Shown: positions 1 to 12,138 of the stretch, piece after piece
Layout of the letters: every line of letters starts with the position of its first letter
How positions within the stretch are numbered: the stretch's first letter is position 1
From: Polynucleobacter sp. IMCC 30228
GTDB lineage: Bacteria > Pseudomonadota > Gammaproteobacteria > Burkholderiales > Burkholderiaceae
Direction: 5' to 3'
DNA: 64,000 nucleotides
Assembly: GCF_021395205.1 (NCBI RefSeq)
Contig: NZ_JAJVCS010000001.1
Coordinates: forward strand, 124,001-188,000
Position numbers and translations under genes: made by a program
The notes under the pieces: model-generated
Seen by the model: the letters and a program-made list of their open reading frames with translations, nothing else
What the model was told of the DNA's origin: nothing
The model's database searches: none

Positions 1-142
1 TGGCAAATAGCATGACGCATCCACTCAACCAAAAAGTTCCCTGATACGTTGTCGGAGAGCGTTGGTTCAAAAATAAAATAATACCGGTGCCAAACCACCA
101 AGCAAAGATAGTAAAAAGCAGTGGCCAGAGATACATACTCAT
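1..142 (-). CDS. puhE: PuhE, N-terminal fragment (photosynthetic complex assembly, DUF3623)
   Basis: The first 47 codons of a gene run off the left edge of the window. Translation from the ATG at 142 gives an N terminus with a hydrophobic first span containing the run AWWFGTG, followed by a hydrophilic stretch LNQRSPTTYQGTFW and the start of a second span. This matches my memory of the DUF3623/PuhE family, multi-span membrane proteins that modulate reaction centre and bacteriochlorophyll levels. It follows acsF by 16 nt, the usual acsF-puhE order in proteobacterial clusters, so it is probably the last gene seen of the bchF-to-puhE transcript. A second ATG two codons downstream could also be the start. 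The identity rests on a short fragment plus context. Confidence 0.75.
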   Translation of the reverse strand, partial: MSMYLWPLLFTIFAWWFGTGIILFLNQRSPTTYQGTFWLSGCVMLFA

Positions 143-158
143 GATTTTTTAAAATGAC

Positions 159-1259
159 TTACCAAGTCGGCACCATCCGCACTGAACTAGGCAAGGCATT
201 GTCGTTCACTGGCAAAAAATAGACGCGAATAAACTCAATACCAACTTGTGCGCCCAACCATGCAACATGTATTTTTTTAAACCAAGTTGACTGTTTTTTT
301 ACTGCTTCCATGCGGATAAACAGCGCTAACATTCGCTCCAAGCCCTGATAAAAACGTGGGTCATCGAGATTCAAGGTCACCGGAAATACTTGCTTAGTAA
401 TTTCATTGGTAATTTGCAGAACTTGGCGATCATAGTCGGCAGGTGAAATCTGTAATGCCTTATATAACTGGGGGCGTGAATGATCTCGTACATACATCGT
501 GGCATAGACTGCCAAAATAAAAAAGCGAATCCAATATTTATTGATGCCGGTTAGTAATTTTGGATTTGCACGCATGATTAAGGCAAATGATTCACCATGC
601 CGAAACTCATCGTTACACCATTTTTCAAACCATAAAAATATCGGGTGAAAACGCAACTCGGGCTTACGCTCAATTTGCCTAAAAATCGTAATGTAACGCG
701 CATAGCCAATTTTTTCTGAAAGATAAGTGGCGTAGTAGATAAATTTTGGCTTGAAGTAAGTATATTTTTTTGTTTTTGCTAAAAACCCCAAATCAATCCC
801 TATCCCAAAATCTTTGAGCCACTGATTAATAAATCCTGCATGGCGGCTTTCGTCGCGGGCCATATAGCCAAACAAGGTACGCATATCTTCATTTTTTACT
901 TTGCGTTTAATTTCGGCATACAAAATACAACCTGAAAATTCAGATGTAATTGAGCTAATTAAAAAGTCAACGAATTCATCGTAGAGCTCCGGATCTACTT
1001 TTGAATAATCTTTATCCATGTCGGCAGGACGCTGGAAGTGATCGTTGTTGGTATCAGCCTCATATTCAACCATCAGTGCATCCCACTCACGGCGTAAGCT
1101 ATCGATCTTGACTCGATCAATTTCAGCAAAATCTGTAGTGTAAAAACGCGGGCTTAATACAGCGTCTTCGAGTGCGCGCTCGGTCGATGAGTTTAACTGG
1201 GCTGTTTTGCTCATTTGCGAGCCGAGCAAGGTTTCCACACTCTCCATTTTGACTTCCAT
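159..1259 (-). CDS. acsF: Aerobic Mg-protoporphyrin IX monomethyl ester oxidative cyclase
   Basis: AcsF is a di-iron monooxygenase that forms the isocyclic E ring, converting Mg-protoporphyrin IX monomethyl ester to divinyl protochlorophyllide with O2. The 366-aa protein has ferritin-like di-iron signatures: a first helix around [13 protein letters not shown] with DESRHA about 30 residues later, and a second pair including NDEFRHGE. Its length is typical of the family. The ATG overlaps the puhC stop by one base (TAATG), which supports this start, although Met5 and Met16 are alternatives. It lies in the usual puhC-acsF-puhE order. The anaerobic cyclase BchE is not in the window, so ring E formation visible here depends on oxygen. 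Confidence 0.95.
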   Translation of the reverse strand: MEVKMESVETLLGSQMSKTAQLNSSTERALEDAVLSPRFYTTDFAEIDRVKIDSLRREWDALMVEYEADTNNDHFQRPADMDKDYSKVDPELYDEFVDFLISSITSEFSGCILYAEIKRKVKNEDMRTLFGYMARDESRHAGFINQWLKDFGIGIDLGFLAKTKKYTYFKPKFIYYATYLSEKIGYARYITIFRQIERKPELRFHPIFLWFEKWCNDEFRHGESFALIMRANPKLLTGINKYWIRFFILAVYATMYVRDHSRPQLYKALQISPADYDRQVLQITNEITKQVFPVTLNLDDPRFYQGLERMLALFIRMEAVKKQSTWFKKIHVAWLGAQVGIEFIRVYFLPVNDNALPSSVRMVPTW

Positions 1260-1714
1260 TATTTCTGCTCCTTAACAGGCTTTGTCAACATCCGTAAAAA
1301 ATTTTCAGCATTAGTTGGCCCGAATGAATCCAAATCAACCTTACGTTTCGTTACTGGATCAATCAAAGTTAGACGACCGTCGGTATGGCCAATTAATTCG
1401 AAAGGCCTTGAGCTATCAAAACCCTCACGCTTTCGCTCTTGCGCTAAGCCACGCAAGACGCCCCTTACAAAACCACTCTCACCAACCACGCTATCAATTT
1501 GCTGCCCACTGATGAACTCAATTACTGCAATCGATCCATCGGCACGATCTTCAAAGCGTAATTGGCGAACTTGTTGAGTGGGAGCATATGGCTCACCAAT
1601 ATCATGACCCTGCAAACTGACCATGGCGACCCAAGTAAAAGTGAGCAGCATGACTGAAATTACCGCAATTCCCATACCCCTGGGAATTAATTTAGGTTCC
1701 AAGGTCAATCTCAT
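1259..1714 (-). CDS. puhC: PuhC, photosynthetic complex assembly protein
   Basis: A 151-aa protein with one N-terminal membrane span (about residues 13-35) and a periplasmic domain. The pattern is that of PuhC: a region around [13 protein letters not shown], then [16 protein letters not shown], then [12 protein letters not shown] near the C terminus. PuhC is needed for efficient assembly of the reaction centre-LH1 core in Rhodobacter. The start overlaps the puhB stop by 4 nt, and its stop overlaps the acsF ATG, so translation is probably coupled across puhB-puhC-acsF. Identification is by overall sequence pattern and gene order. Confidence 0.88.
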   Translation of the reverse strand: MRLTLEPKLIPRGMGIAVISVMLLTFTWVAMVSLQGHDIGEPYAPTQQVRQLRFEDRADGSIAVIEFISGQQIDSVVGESGFVRGVLRGLAQERKREGFDSSRPFELIGHTDGRLTLIDPVTKRKVDLDSFGPTNAENFLRMLTKPVKEQK

Positions 1715-2379
1715 GCGACTTGTTCTTCTACTGCCAACTCAGCAAATGCATTACCGGTACTGACATTACTCATCGCCTGATGGGCATGAACAGTCTGCCA
1801 TGCGCTAGTTAGTTGCTGAGCAACAACAGTGACATTGGGAATACTGCGGAGCATGGGTTCAGGGTGGGCAAAATACCAAGGACGAGCGTGCGGCCACAAA
1901 TGAAAATAGGCGATTTTGTCGCTAGCCGCTAATTGCAAAGGAATATTACCAGTGCCATCAGCAAACTCATGGATATCGGCACGCACAATACGCTTGAAAG
2001 GTAAATTAAAACTGACTGTGAGAACAATGCCTACTCGCATTACAACGCGTTGATTGGTAAGGGTATAAACCGTTGTTTGCGCTGCTAAATAAGCTAAATA
2101 CGCAACTAAACCTAAGCCTAGTAAAGATAAAGCAATCACTAATGCAATACTGCCCAGCTCGGCGGACCAAGCCACATCACCTAGTGCAACCGAAATAATT
2201 TTGGCCAAAATAATGAAACTAAAATAAGCACTTAAAGCGGGCAGGTGGAAAGCATGACGCGCCAATGAAAACCAATTGGGGCTGCCCTGCCATAAAATTT
2301 GCTCGCCAGCTGGCAAGGCTTCTGGTAAGCCATAGCTTGACTCAAATTCATGCTCTGGCGAGCGGTGAAGCAATTTCAT
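1711..2379 (-). CDS. puhB: PuhB, photosynthetic complex assembly protein (PH-domain type)
   Basis: A 222-aa protein that starts with GLPEALPAGEQILWQG, characteristic of PuhB. It has two or three hydrophobic segments (about residues 45-65 and 72-100), followed by a membrane-associated PH-like domain around YTLTNQRVVMRVG and FKRIVRADIHEF. PuhB is a reaction centre assembly factor that interacts with the H subunit. Its ATG overlaps the puhA stop codon (ATGA), and its own stop overlaps puhC, so the three puh genes form a tight translationally coupled block. Nothing is unusual in length or motif content. Confidence 0.92.
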   Translation of the reverse strand: MKLLHRSPEHEFESSYGLPEALPAGEQILWQGSPNWFSLARHAFHLPALSAYFSFIILAKIISVALGDVAWSAELGSIALVIALSLLGLGLVAYLAYLAAQTTVYTLTNQRVVMRVGIVLTVSFNLPFKRIVRADIHEFADGTGNIPLQLAASDKIAYFHLWPHARPWYFAHPEPMLRSIPNVTVVAQQLTSAWQTVHAHQAMSNVSTGNAFAELAVEEQVA

Positions 2380-3149
2380 ATTAAGGGCTCTCGCCGTTCG
2401 GGGGTGGCATACAAGGTTCCCCCGCCGTAATACGCCATAACCCGCTCTTCTTCGAGCATGGTAATTTGGTCCTGACTTTTAATTGTGGGCACTTCTGCAA
2501 ACTGCTTTCCTAAAATAGACTCGACTGCAATTTTCTTACTCTGTACACGCGCAAAATTCATTGGTAGCATCACCTTGCGACTACCATTTTCAGCAGTTGT
2601 TTCTAATTCTAAATAACGAATCACCATCTCGGCACGATCAACCCAAATCTCTTTAATGACCCCACCGCGTGCGCCATCAGCACCAATTACTGGCAAGCCC
2701 CGGGGGTCGATATCCGGTTTCGCAACTGCAAAGCCCGGCAAAATACGCATGGGCACAATCACTGGCTGGCCCTCAAAAGTTACATCTGGATAGTCGGGGC
2801 GATTGGCATACGAGCCAGGACCTACGGCGGCTAACATGGGATTACCAATGGGCTCAAGTGGGGCGCCATTAAAACGGTGCGCGGGACGCGCATTGCTAAT
2901 AACATCTAATGGTTCTGAGCGCGGATTAAGCACATCACCATGAAATTGAGTTTTAAATACTTTAGGCGGGGGCATGCCAATTAAACCCGGATTACGCCTG
3001 ATCTTGCCAGCTTGGTCATATTCCAAGGGAAAGCCTTCACGCTTACTTTCAAGCGTAAGGTAATAAATTAAGCCGAAAAAGAATGCCCAAAACACATAAA
3101 GTATGAGTTGCGCTAAATCAACATATTGTGTAATTGCTCCGGTTCCCAT
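2376..3149 (-). CDS. puhA: Photosynthetic reaction centre H subunit
   Basis: PuhA caps the cytoplasmic face of the L/M core and guides protons to the secondary quinone. The protein has one N-terminal transmembrane helix (about residues 9-30) followed by the basic sequence LESKREGFPLE and a cytoplasmic beta-rich domain with GPGSYANRPD and PDIDPRGLPVIGADG. I place the start at the ATG at 3149 (MGTGAIT..., 257 aa), preceded by AAAGGAAATTGATT, rather than at the in-frame TTG six bases upstream. The gene follows lhaA by about 40 nt and overlaps puhB by 4 nt, the standard lhaA-puhA-puhB order. Confidence 0.96.
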   Translation of the reverse strand: MGTGAITQYVDLAQLILYVFWAFFFGLIYYLTLESKREGFPLEYDQAGKIRRNPGLIGMPPPKVFKTQFHGDVLNPRSEPLDVISNARPAHRFNGAPLEPIGNPMLAAVGPGSYANRPDYPDVTFEGQPVIVPMRILPGFAVAKPDIDPRGLPVIGADGARGGVIKEIWVDRAEMVIRYLELETTAENGSRKVMLPMNFARVQSKKIAVESILGKQFAEVPTIKSQDQITMLEEERVMAYYGGGTLYATPERREPLI

Positions 3150-3189
3150 AATCAATTTCCTTTTAATTAAACAAACTTACAAGCATCCA

Positions 3190-4617
3190 CTACCCTGGTA
3201 ATTCAGCTAAACCAAACTTTTTATCAACGGTACTTTCTGCCATCATCTTGGTCGGCCGGTATGCGACTAAGGGCCCGAGCACAATTAAAGTGGCAAATAG
3301 TAAATAAAACTCGAGGTGATACACAAAACTGTAGCCTGTTGCGTTAGAGTCAAGGGCAGAGCCCAATAGCCCTGATTGGGCTAAGCTTGAAATTAAATCG
3401 CGAATTAAGCCGCCTAAAGCAATCGCCAAGCCCGCAGCCGTAGCCTGTACTGCTCCCCAAGCTCCCAATACCAACCCATTCATATCATCGGTTTCAAATG
3501 ACATTGCCGCAGTTAAGGTACTGACGGAAAATAAGCCGCCGCCAAAACCAATGAGGAAGGCACCACAACGAAACAGCCAAGGCGACTGCAATGGCTCAGA
3601 AAAAATGACGCAAGTAAACGCCAGAATACCTAATAGGGCGCCAATTGCAGCTAAGCGATAAGCCTCAATACTGCGATTCAAGCATTTAGCGGCCAAGGCA
3701 AAAGCGCAAATTGCGCCTAACGCCGTTATAAAAGTCAGTACAGTGGTAGAACTAACAGATAAGTGGAGGACTTCAGCTCCGTAGGGCTCCAAAATAATAT
3801 CTTGCATACTAAATGCGGCGGTTCCAATGCCTAGGGCCAATAAAAATCGCAGCACTTTTTTTTGCGCAGAAAATAATTTCCACGACTCACTGAAACTTTT
3901 GCGTGGCAAATGCGGGGCAGTTAAATGCGGCTGCCGTGCCTCTTGTTTCCATAAAGCAATTAAATTCAAAATTAAGGTGAGGCTAGCGGCGCCTTGAATC
4001 ACCCTAATTAATAGCACTGGTGTGAAATCAATTAAAAGAAATCCCAAAACTAAACTACTAGCTGCCATACCCACTAAAAGCATTAAATACATTAAAGCAA
4101 CTACTCTTGGGCGAAGGCTGGGGGTACTTAAATCACACGCTAAAGCGAGTCCAGCAGTTTGTGTAGTTTGCATGCCGGCTCCAACTAATAAAAAGGCCAA
4201 ACCACATGCACCTTCACCAAACCACATGGGCCAATGCGTATCTCCTGAAAGTAAAATTAACGCAAAGGGCATGATCGCTAAGCCGCCAAATTGCAACCAC
4301 GTACCAATCCAAATATAAGGCACCCGACGCCAACCTAAAACAGATTTATGGCGATCGCTGCGATGGCCAATTAAGGCTCTAAATGGCGCAAACAATAAAG
4401 GGAGTGCCACCATTAAAGCCACTAAACCTGCGCTGACATGCAACTCAATAATCATGATGCGATTGAGCGTGCCAATTAATAAAGCTGCTGCCAAACCCAC
4501 TGAGAACTGAAATAGGGATAAACGCAAGAGGCGACTCAAGGGTAATTCAGCCGTGGCGACATCCGCAAATGGCATAAAGCGTGAGCTGAGACGAGGGAAG
4601 CGAGGTTGAAAACGCAT
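3190..4617 (-). CDS. lhaA: LhaA / PucC-family light-harvesting assembly protein
   Basis: A 475-aa polytopic membrane protein of the BCD (PucC/LhaA) branch of the major facilitator superfamily. About 12 hydrophobic spans can be traced. The family signature APFRALIGHRSDRHKS lies after span 2, and GWRRVPYIWIGTWLQFGG follows. LhaA promotes LH1 assembly, probably by delivering bacteriochlorophyll. Its place between bchM and puhA favours LhaA over PucC. The ATG lies 8 nt after the bchM stop, in line with one transcript from bchF to puhE. Confidence 0.92.
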   Translation of the reverse strand: MRFQPRFPRLSSRFMPFADVATAELPLSRLLRLSLFQFSVGLAAALLIGTLNRIMIIELHVSAGLVALMVALPLLFAPFRALIGHRSDRHKSVLGWRRVPYIWIGTWLQFGGLAIMPFALILLSGDTHWPMWFGEGACGLAFLLVGAGMQTTQTAGLALACDLSTPSLRPRVVALMYLMLLVGMAASSLVLGFLLIDFTPVLLIRVIQGAASLTLILNLIALWKQEARQPHLTAPHLPRKSFSESWKLFSAQKKVLRFLLALGIGTAAFSMQDIILEPYGAEVLHLSVSSTTVLTFITALGAICAFALAAKCLNRSIEAYRLAAIGALLGILAFTCVIFSEPLQSPWLFRCGAFLIGFGGGLFSVSTLTAAMSFETDDMNGLVLGAWGAVQATAAGLAIALGGLIRDLISSLAQSGLLGSALDSNATGYSFVYHLEFYLLFATLIVLGPLVAYRPTKMMAESTVDKKFGLAELPG

Positions 4618-4625
4618 GATCTGGT

Positions 4626-5327
4626 TTACTGTCGCCCTAAAGCCATGGCTTGTGATTTATAAAACCCGCGAGAGATTTTTTTACTGCCAATAATTTGCCA
4701 TGCGCTTAAATCTTCACCCATCTCGATTAACTTGGCAAGTTTTTTTTCTGCTACCGGTTCAATGAAAGGGGCGCGATCGCCGCGAGGAAATAACCGTCCC
4801 ACACTAATTAGGGCTGCTAGGAATAGGGTTTTTGGGGCAAAGGTAAATATAATTGCCTGGTGCGTGCGTGCTGCCAGTAAGCCTAAGGCCTTAGTAATGT
4901 CTGCACGGTTGTAATGAATCATCGAATCCATACACACCACATAATCAAATTCCCCTAAGGCGGGGTCTAACATATCACCCGCAAGAAACTCAATTGAGCC
5001 TGTGCCCAAATCGGTCGGCACGCGTTCTCGACCCAATTGCACCAGGGTAGGAGAAATATCAATCGCCATCACACGCGCGCCCCGGCGTGCTAAATCGACT
5101 GCTAATAAACCAGTGCCACAGCCAGCATCAAGCACGCGCTTACCAGTTAAATCAAGAGGTAAGTAGGCCAATATTGTCTTACGCATCTCATCACGACCCG
5201 CCCGCACCGTTGCACGAATGCCGCTTACTGGGGCTGATGTAGTTAGTCTTGCCCACGCCTCAACCGCAGTACGATCAAAGTACTGTTCTAGTTGATTGCG
5301 TTTATCGACATAAGAGCGATGTTGCAT
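4626..5327 (-). CDS. bchM: Mg-protoporphyrin IX O-methyltransferase
   Basis: BchM transfers a methyl group from S-adenosylmethionine to Mg-protoporphyrin IX, producing the substrate of AcsF. The class I methyltransferase motif VLDAGCGTGLLAVDLA is followed by the acidic VMAIDIS strand, and FDYVVCMDSMIHY forms motif II. I choose the ATG at 5327 (MQHRSYVDKRNQ..., 233 aa). It lies 13 nt after the bchL stop and has an AAAGG stretch upstream. An in-frame ATG at 5363 would instead overlap bchL by 23 nt. The gene sits between bchL and lhaA, as in other purple bacteria. Confidence 0.94.
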   Translation of the reverse strand: MQHRSYVDKRNQLEQYFDRTAVEAWARLTTSAPVSGIRATVRAGRDEMRKTILAYLPLDLTGKRVLDAGCGTGLLAVDLARRGARVMAIDISPTLVQLGRERVPTDLGTGSIEFLAGDMLDPALGEFDYVVCMDSMIHYNRADITKALGLLAARTHQAIIFTFAPKTLFLAALISVGRLFPRGDRAPFIEPVAEKKLAKLIEMGEDLSAWQIIGSKKISRGFYKSQAMALGRQ

Positions 5328-5340
5328 GGCCCAGCCTTTA

Positions 5341-6264
<924 letters not shown>

Positions 6265-6275
6265 TTATCCGCACA

Positions 6276-7844
6276 TTAGCGGCTGTAATACGCTTTTGCA
6301 TCGTAAAGTGTTTCAATCGAAATTGTTTGTACGCCCTGTTCCAAAGCAAAACGTTCGGTATTTCGTTTAGCTTTACCGCGCACAAAAAATGGAATCTTTT
6401 TCAACTCCGATTGCGCCTCGTCATCCCAAATTGAAATCAACTCTTGCGAATTTGTAGTCATACGAGTTTCTGTCTCAGGCTTCCGCTCTAATGTCGAGCC
6501 ATGACCCAAATGAGAAGGCATCGCCTCTTCATGGAATTCACTATCGCCTCTAAACATCCCAATAAGATGCTCTTCTAGGCCCATCATTAATGGATGCACC
6601 CAAGTATCAAACAACACATTCGCACCCTCAAAGCCCATTTGTGGCGAGTAGCGTGCTGGAAAATCTTGTACATGAACTGGGGCTGAAATAACCGCACAAG
6701 GAATCTTCAGGCATTTAGCAATGTGTCGCTCCATTTGCGAGCCCAAAATTAATTCAGGCTGTAGTTCAGCAATAGCTCGCTCAACCGTCAAATAGTCATC
6801 TGTGATTAAGGCTTCAATGCCGTACAGAGTAGCAGCCTCACGAACCTCGCGGGCTAATTCACGGCTATAGGTACCCAAACCTACAACTTGAAAGCCCATT
6901 TCTTCATGCGCTACTTTAGCGGCAGCGATGGCATGGGTGGCATCGCCAAAGATGAAAACCCGTTTATTAGTTAAATAGGTTGAATCAACCGAGAGTGCAT
7001 ACCAACGCGCCCGTGAATTATTGACTAGCGCGTCTACATCGCACTCAATACCAGCTAAAGTGCAAACTTCTTCAATAAATTGGCGCGTGGCTTTAAAGCC
7101 AATCGGGATAGTTTTAGTGTTAGCTTGATTGAAGTTACGCGCTAGCCATTGCGCCGCCGAATTGGCAATTTCTGGATAGAGCACCACATTGAAATCGGCC
7201 TCATGCAAACGGGCAATATCGCTTGGTCTTGCGCCTAATGGTGCAACAACATTTACTTCAACGCCAATCTGGTTCAGTAAGCGGGTAATCTCGGTCACAT
7301 CGTCTCGATGCCGAAAACCTAAAGCAGTTGGGCCTAAAATATTACAACGTGGCTTTTGATTGGCGAGTCGGGGGGTTCTTTTCACACCAGGTGCTAAAGC
7401 ATGTTCAGCGCCTAATAAACGCACCATTTGATAAAACGTTTCTGCTGCGCCCCAATTTTCTTTCTTTTGATAGGCAGGAAGTTCTAAGGGCAAAACTGGT
7501 AAGGGTAAATTCAGTGCGGCAGCCAAACCACCAGGATCATCTTGAATTAATTCAGCGGTACATGAAGATCCCACCATAAGGAGTTCTGGCTTAAACCGTT
7601 CGTAGGCATTGCGCGCTGCCTCTTTAAATAATTCAGCTGTGTCGCTACCTAAATCACGGGCTTGAAAAGTGGTGTAAGTAACGGGTGGACGACGATGATT
7701 ACGCTCGATCATGGTGAACAATAAATCAGCATAGGTATCACCTTGGGGCGCATGCAGTACATAGTGCACACCCTCCATGCCGGTTGCAATTCGCATCGCT
7801 CCCACATGCGGAGGTCCTTCGTAGGTCCATAAGGTTAGTTGCAT
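6276..7844 (-). CDS. bchB: Light-independent protochlorophyllide reductase subunit BchB
   Basis: BchB and BchN form the catalytic heterotetramer that reduces ring D of protochlorophyllide. The 522-aa length is typical. Asp36 ([11 protein letters not shown]) is the unusual aspartate ligand that completes the NB cluster in characterised BchB/ChlB. A C-terminal domain contains [22 protein letters not shown], the small terminal module seen in this family. The ATG begins one base after the bchN stop region, so the two subunits are almost certainly co-translated in equal amounts. Confidence 0.97.
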   Translation of the reverse strand: MQLTLWTYEGPPHVGAMRIATGMEGVHYVLHAPQGDTYADLLFTMIERNHRRPPVTYTTFQARDLGSDTAELFKEAARNAYERFKPELLMVGSSCTAELIQDDPGGLAAALNLPLPVLPLELPAYQKKENWGAAETFYQMVRLLGAEHALAPGVKRTPRLANQKPRCNILGPTALGFRHRDDVTEITRLLNQIGVEVNVVAPLGARPSDIARLHEADFNVVLYPEIANSAAQWLARNFNQANTKTIPIGFKATRQFIEEVCTLAGIECDVDALVNNSRARWYALSVDSTYLTNKRVFIFGDATHAIAAAKVAHEEMGFQVVGLGTYSRELAREVREAATLYGIEALITDDYLTVERAIAELQPELILGSQMERHIAKCLKIPCAVISAPVHVQDFPARYSPQMGFEGANVLFDTWVHPLMMGLEEHLIGMFRGDSEFHEEAMPSHLGHGSTLERKPETETRMTTNSQELISIWDDEAQSELKKIPFFVRGKAKRNTERFALEQGVQTISIETLYDAKAYYSR

Positions 7845-7845
7845 A

Positions 7846-9617
<1,772 letters not shown>

Positions 9618-9649
9618 GACGCTTAACCAGGGGCTTCCATTGCTCAATG

Positions 9650-9667
9650 TGTAAACAAAAGTTTACG
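9650..9667. promoter_or_regulatory. PpsR/CrtJ-like operator with one mismatch, upstream of bchF
   Basis: The sequence TGTAAACAAAAGTTTACG fits TGT-N12-ACA with the last base changed. It contains a perfect 16-bp inverted repeat, GTAAAC-AAAA-GTTTAC. It lies 33-50 nt before the bchF ATG, a position suited to repression. PpsR is encoded about 1 kb away. The assignment as an operator is by motif only. Confidence 0.6.
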
Positions 9668-9687
9668 CTTTTTCTGTTTTTTAGCCC

Positions 9688-9707
9688 ACTAGGTATCTAC
9701 CCCTAGT
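9688..9707. repeat. Inverted repeat ACTAGG-N8-CCTAGT in the bchF/ppaA intergenic region
   Basis: Six-base arms ACTAGG and CCTAGT are separated by TATCTACC, with a nested GGTA/TACC pair. The repeat lies between the two PpsR-like motifs of this divergent promoter region. It may be a second regulator's site. A GGGTA/TACCC palindrome occurs at the other ppaA-like promoter (37570-37583). The function is unknown. Confidence 0.35.
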
Positions 9708-9710
9708 TGA

Positions 9711-9728
9711 TGTAATTAAAATTTGACA
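9711..9728. promoter_or_regulatory. Perfect PpsR/CrtJ-type operator, overlapping a candidate -35 box of ppaA-ppsR
   Basis: TGTAATTAAAATTTGACA matches TGT-N12-ACA exactly. Its last six bases, TTGACA (9723-9728), form a consensus sigma-70 -35 element reading toward ppaA. A weak -10 candidate, TAATCT, follows after 18 bp (9747-9752). A repressor bound here would block RNA polymerase, suggesting autoregulation of the ppaA-ppsR-crtADC transcript and, with the 9650-9667 site, control of bchF. Confidence 0.7.
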
Positions 9729-9838
9729 GTTGGGCTCTTAATTGCGTAATCTATGGGTATAGCGCACAAGTCTTGGACGGACTCAAGCTTAAATAATTGT
9801 TGCGGTGCAATATTTTCACCTCAATGACTGGAGTTTAT

Positions 9839-10693
9839 GTGGATGCACTCAATCGACCTTTACCAACATGTGAAATGTCCACGGCTTCCGATCTTGCGCC
9901 AAATACACTGCAAAAAAACCGGCGTGCTAAACCCAGTTATCTCAAGATGGTGGTTGAAAAAAAGGTATTACCCCGTTTATTGGCCGATCATGCAAATATT
10001 AAAAAGTTAAAACTAGAAAATATTACCCAATTGCCGCGGCATGTTTCTGCTCATGAAATTAGTCAGTTTTCGATCTTATTACTAACTACTTCCTATAACG
10101 AGTGTCGTGATTACGCTTTACGCTTATGTCATTCGGGTTGCTCAATTAATGAAATTTACTATAGCTTAGCGGTTGATGCGGCAAGAAATTTAGAGTACCT
10201 CTGGGAGGTTGACGCCTGTACGTTTGGCTCAACAACTATAGCAATCGGTCATTTGCAAGCTATTTTGCGTGAGCTTAATCCGCTTTTTCATACGCAAGCA
10301 GACCTTCACTATCAAACTAAAGGTCATGCCTTTGCCTTTGCAATGCCTCATTCGCAACATACGCTAGGCGTATTTCTGTTAGCTGAAAACCTGATTCAAC
10401 ATGGCTGGAATGTTTTAGCAGCGCCTAAAATTAGTAAAGCAGAAATTCTAGATACTGTTAAAGGGGCTTTTTTTCATTTTGTTGCTATTTCCATCTCCAC
10501 CTTTAAGCATTGGGATGAGCTAGAGAAAATGATCCCACTCATTCGTAGTCAATCTTTAAACCCTCAATTACACATTATGGTTGGCGGCGCACTTTTTAGA
10601 GCGCAGCCCCAATTACTTGATCAATCGAGTGCCGATAGCTGCACTAGTGATCTTGATGAAGCCATTAAAACGGCGGCAAGCCTAGTAAAATAG
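9839..10693 (+). CDS. ppaA: PpaA/AerR-like B12-domain regulator (antirepressor partner of PpsR)
   Basis: The protein resembles PpaA/AerR, cobalamin-binding antirepressors of PpsR/CrtJ. It has a helical cap (about residues 80-160) and a Rossmann-type B12-binding domain. The latter contains SQHTLG, matching the x-x-H-x-x-G pattern whose His is the lower cobalt ligand in such domains, and later HIMVGGALF. In the cap, the segment WEVDACTFG lacks the Glu and His seen at the same places in the second copy at 37671-38609 (WDSDECTFH). The start is uncertain. GTG at 9839 has GGAG five bases upstream (284 aa), while ATG at 9824 and TTG at 9797 are alternatives. It precedes ppsR by 29 nt. Confidence 0.8.
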   Translation: MDALNRPLPTCEMSTASDLAPNTLQKNRRAKPSYLKMVVEKKVLPRLLADHANIKKLKLENITQLPRHVSAHEISQFSILLLTTSYNECRDYALRLCHSGCSINEIYYSLAVDAARNLEYLWEVDACTFGSTTIAIGHLQAILRELNPLFHTQADLHYQTKGHAFAFAMPHSQHTLGVFLLAENLIQHGWNVLAAPKISKAEILDTVKGAFFHFVAISISTFKHWDELEKMIPLIRSQSLNPQLHIMVGGALFRAQPQLLDQSSADSCTSDLDEAIKTAASLVK

Positions 10694-10722
10694 TGGGTTA
10701 AATCAATCCACCAAGGCATGTC

Positions 10723-12138
10723 TTGTCGTCATCAACCCTAAATCCCCTCCTTCATATTGGCTCGCTCGCGCCACAGGAGGTAGCAACGGTCATTCAAGCT
10801 GGGTCAGATCTAGCGATTGTGATGGATGAGCAAGGCATCATTCTAGGTTTGGCCTTCGGCAATTCTGAGCTCTACAGTAAAAATCTTCAAGCTTGGGTAG
10901 GACAAAACTGGGAAGACACAGTTTCGATCGAAAGTCGTATTAAAGTTAAAACTCTACTTAAAGACGCAAAAGAAACGGGCACTTCACGACTGCGACAAAT
11001 CAATATTGCTATTCCTGGGGCCACTGATTTGCCATTTCTCTGTGCCACTATTTATTTACCCAGTAGTCGGCGAATTGTGGCTTTGTACCGAGATTTGCGT
11101 GAGGTATCTTTATTACAGCAACGCTTAATTGATGCCCAACAAACTATCGAGCTAGACCATGCGCGTCTGCGGGAAATGGAAACGCGTAATCGTATTTTAT
11201 TTGAAATTGCCTCTAGTGAAAATATTGTTATAGATAGTATTCATTTTAAAATTTTAGAAGCAAATGCTCGGTTTGTTGAAATTGTGGGGGAACCCATAAA
11301 AAAAATTATTGGAAAATCTTTTCTTGATTACTTGGCTAAAAAAGATCTTGATGCCGTACGTACGGCCTTAACCAAAGCGAGCTATGGTAGCGAAAAAATT
11401 GAATTCAATGCAACTTTTAATAGCAGTAATGTGTTTTTAATTGCAGCGCCCTTTCGAAGCGCAAATCAATCCTTAATTTTGATCACCATGAAGACAGTAC
11501 AAGATACTGAGATTGCTGGAATTAATAGTAGTCAAGCGCTCGCTTTATTTGCCTTGGAAAATTCAGCTGATGCTTTTGTGGTTACCAATTTACAGGGCAT
11601 GATTATGAGTACTAATCATGCTTTTCGTAAAATGATTATGGTCGAAAAGCCAGAGCAGCTACTCCATGAATCGCTGGAGATTTGGCTCGAACGGGCCAGC
11701 ATTGATTTAAAGGTGATGCTATCTAATTTACAAGCAGAACGAACTATTAAATTATTCGCAACTGCCATTCGTGATGCCTTTGGAACTTTTCATCCTGTTG
11801 AAATATCTGCGTCCGCTATGGCTAGCCCCAAAACCTGTATCGGCTTCTCAATACGCGAGGTTGGCTCCCGCATTCGGCCCCAATATCAAGTTGGTGAAGG
11901 TATCTCGCGGTCGAATGAAGAGTTAACCCAACTAGTTGGTCGCCTACCATTAAAAGAAATTCTGAATGAAACTACCGATTTAATTGAAGAGTTATGTATT
12001 AAGGCTGCGCTTGATTTATCACGAGGTAATCGCGTAGCTGCTTCTGAAATGCTTGGCTTATCGCGCCAAAGTCTTTATATCAAACTGAGAAAATTTGGTC
12101 TTAATGACGGCTCTAAAGAGAATGATTTGGAGCAATAA
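10723..12138 (+). CDS. ppsR: PpsR/CrtJ transcriptional repressor of photosynthesis genes
   Basis: A 471-aa regulator with the PpsR layout: an N-terminal PAS-like domain (about residues 17-125), a helical Q-linker (125-160), two further PAS domains (about 155-245 and 268-375) and a C-terminal Fis-type helix-turn-helix (about 425-463, with AASEMLGLSRQSLYIKLRKFG). The Cys in ELCIKAALDL next to the helix-turn-helix matches the redox-sensitive Cys position of Rhodobacter PpsR. The start is TTG at 10723, preceded by AAGG. The nearby ATG at 10718 is out of frame and soon stops. Its presumed operators lie upstream of bchF/ppaA, bchC and bchH in this window. Confidence 0.93.
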   Translation: MSSSTLNPLLHIGSLAPQEVATVIQAGSDLAIVMDEQGIILGLAFGNSELYSKNLQAWVGQNWEDTVSIESRIKVKTLLKDAKETGTSRLRQINIAIPGATDLPFLCATIYLPSSRRIVALYRDLREVSLLQQRLIDAQQTIELDHARLREMETRNRILFEIASSENIVIDSIHFKILEANARFVEIVGEPIKKIIGKSFLDYLAKKDLDAVRTALTKASYGSEKIEFNATFNSSNVFLIAAPFRSANQSLILITMKTVQDTEIAGINSSQALALFALENSADAFVVTNLQGMIMSTNHAFRKMIMVEKPEQLLHESLEIWLERASIDLKVMLSNLQAERTIKLFATAIRDAFGTFHPVEISASAMASPKTCIGFSIREVGSRIRPQYQVGEGISRSNEELTQLVGRLPLKEILNETTDLIEELCIKAALDLSRGNRVAASEMLGLSRQSLYIKLRKFGLNDGSKENDLEQ

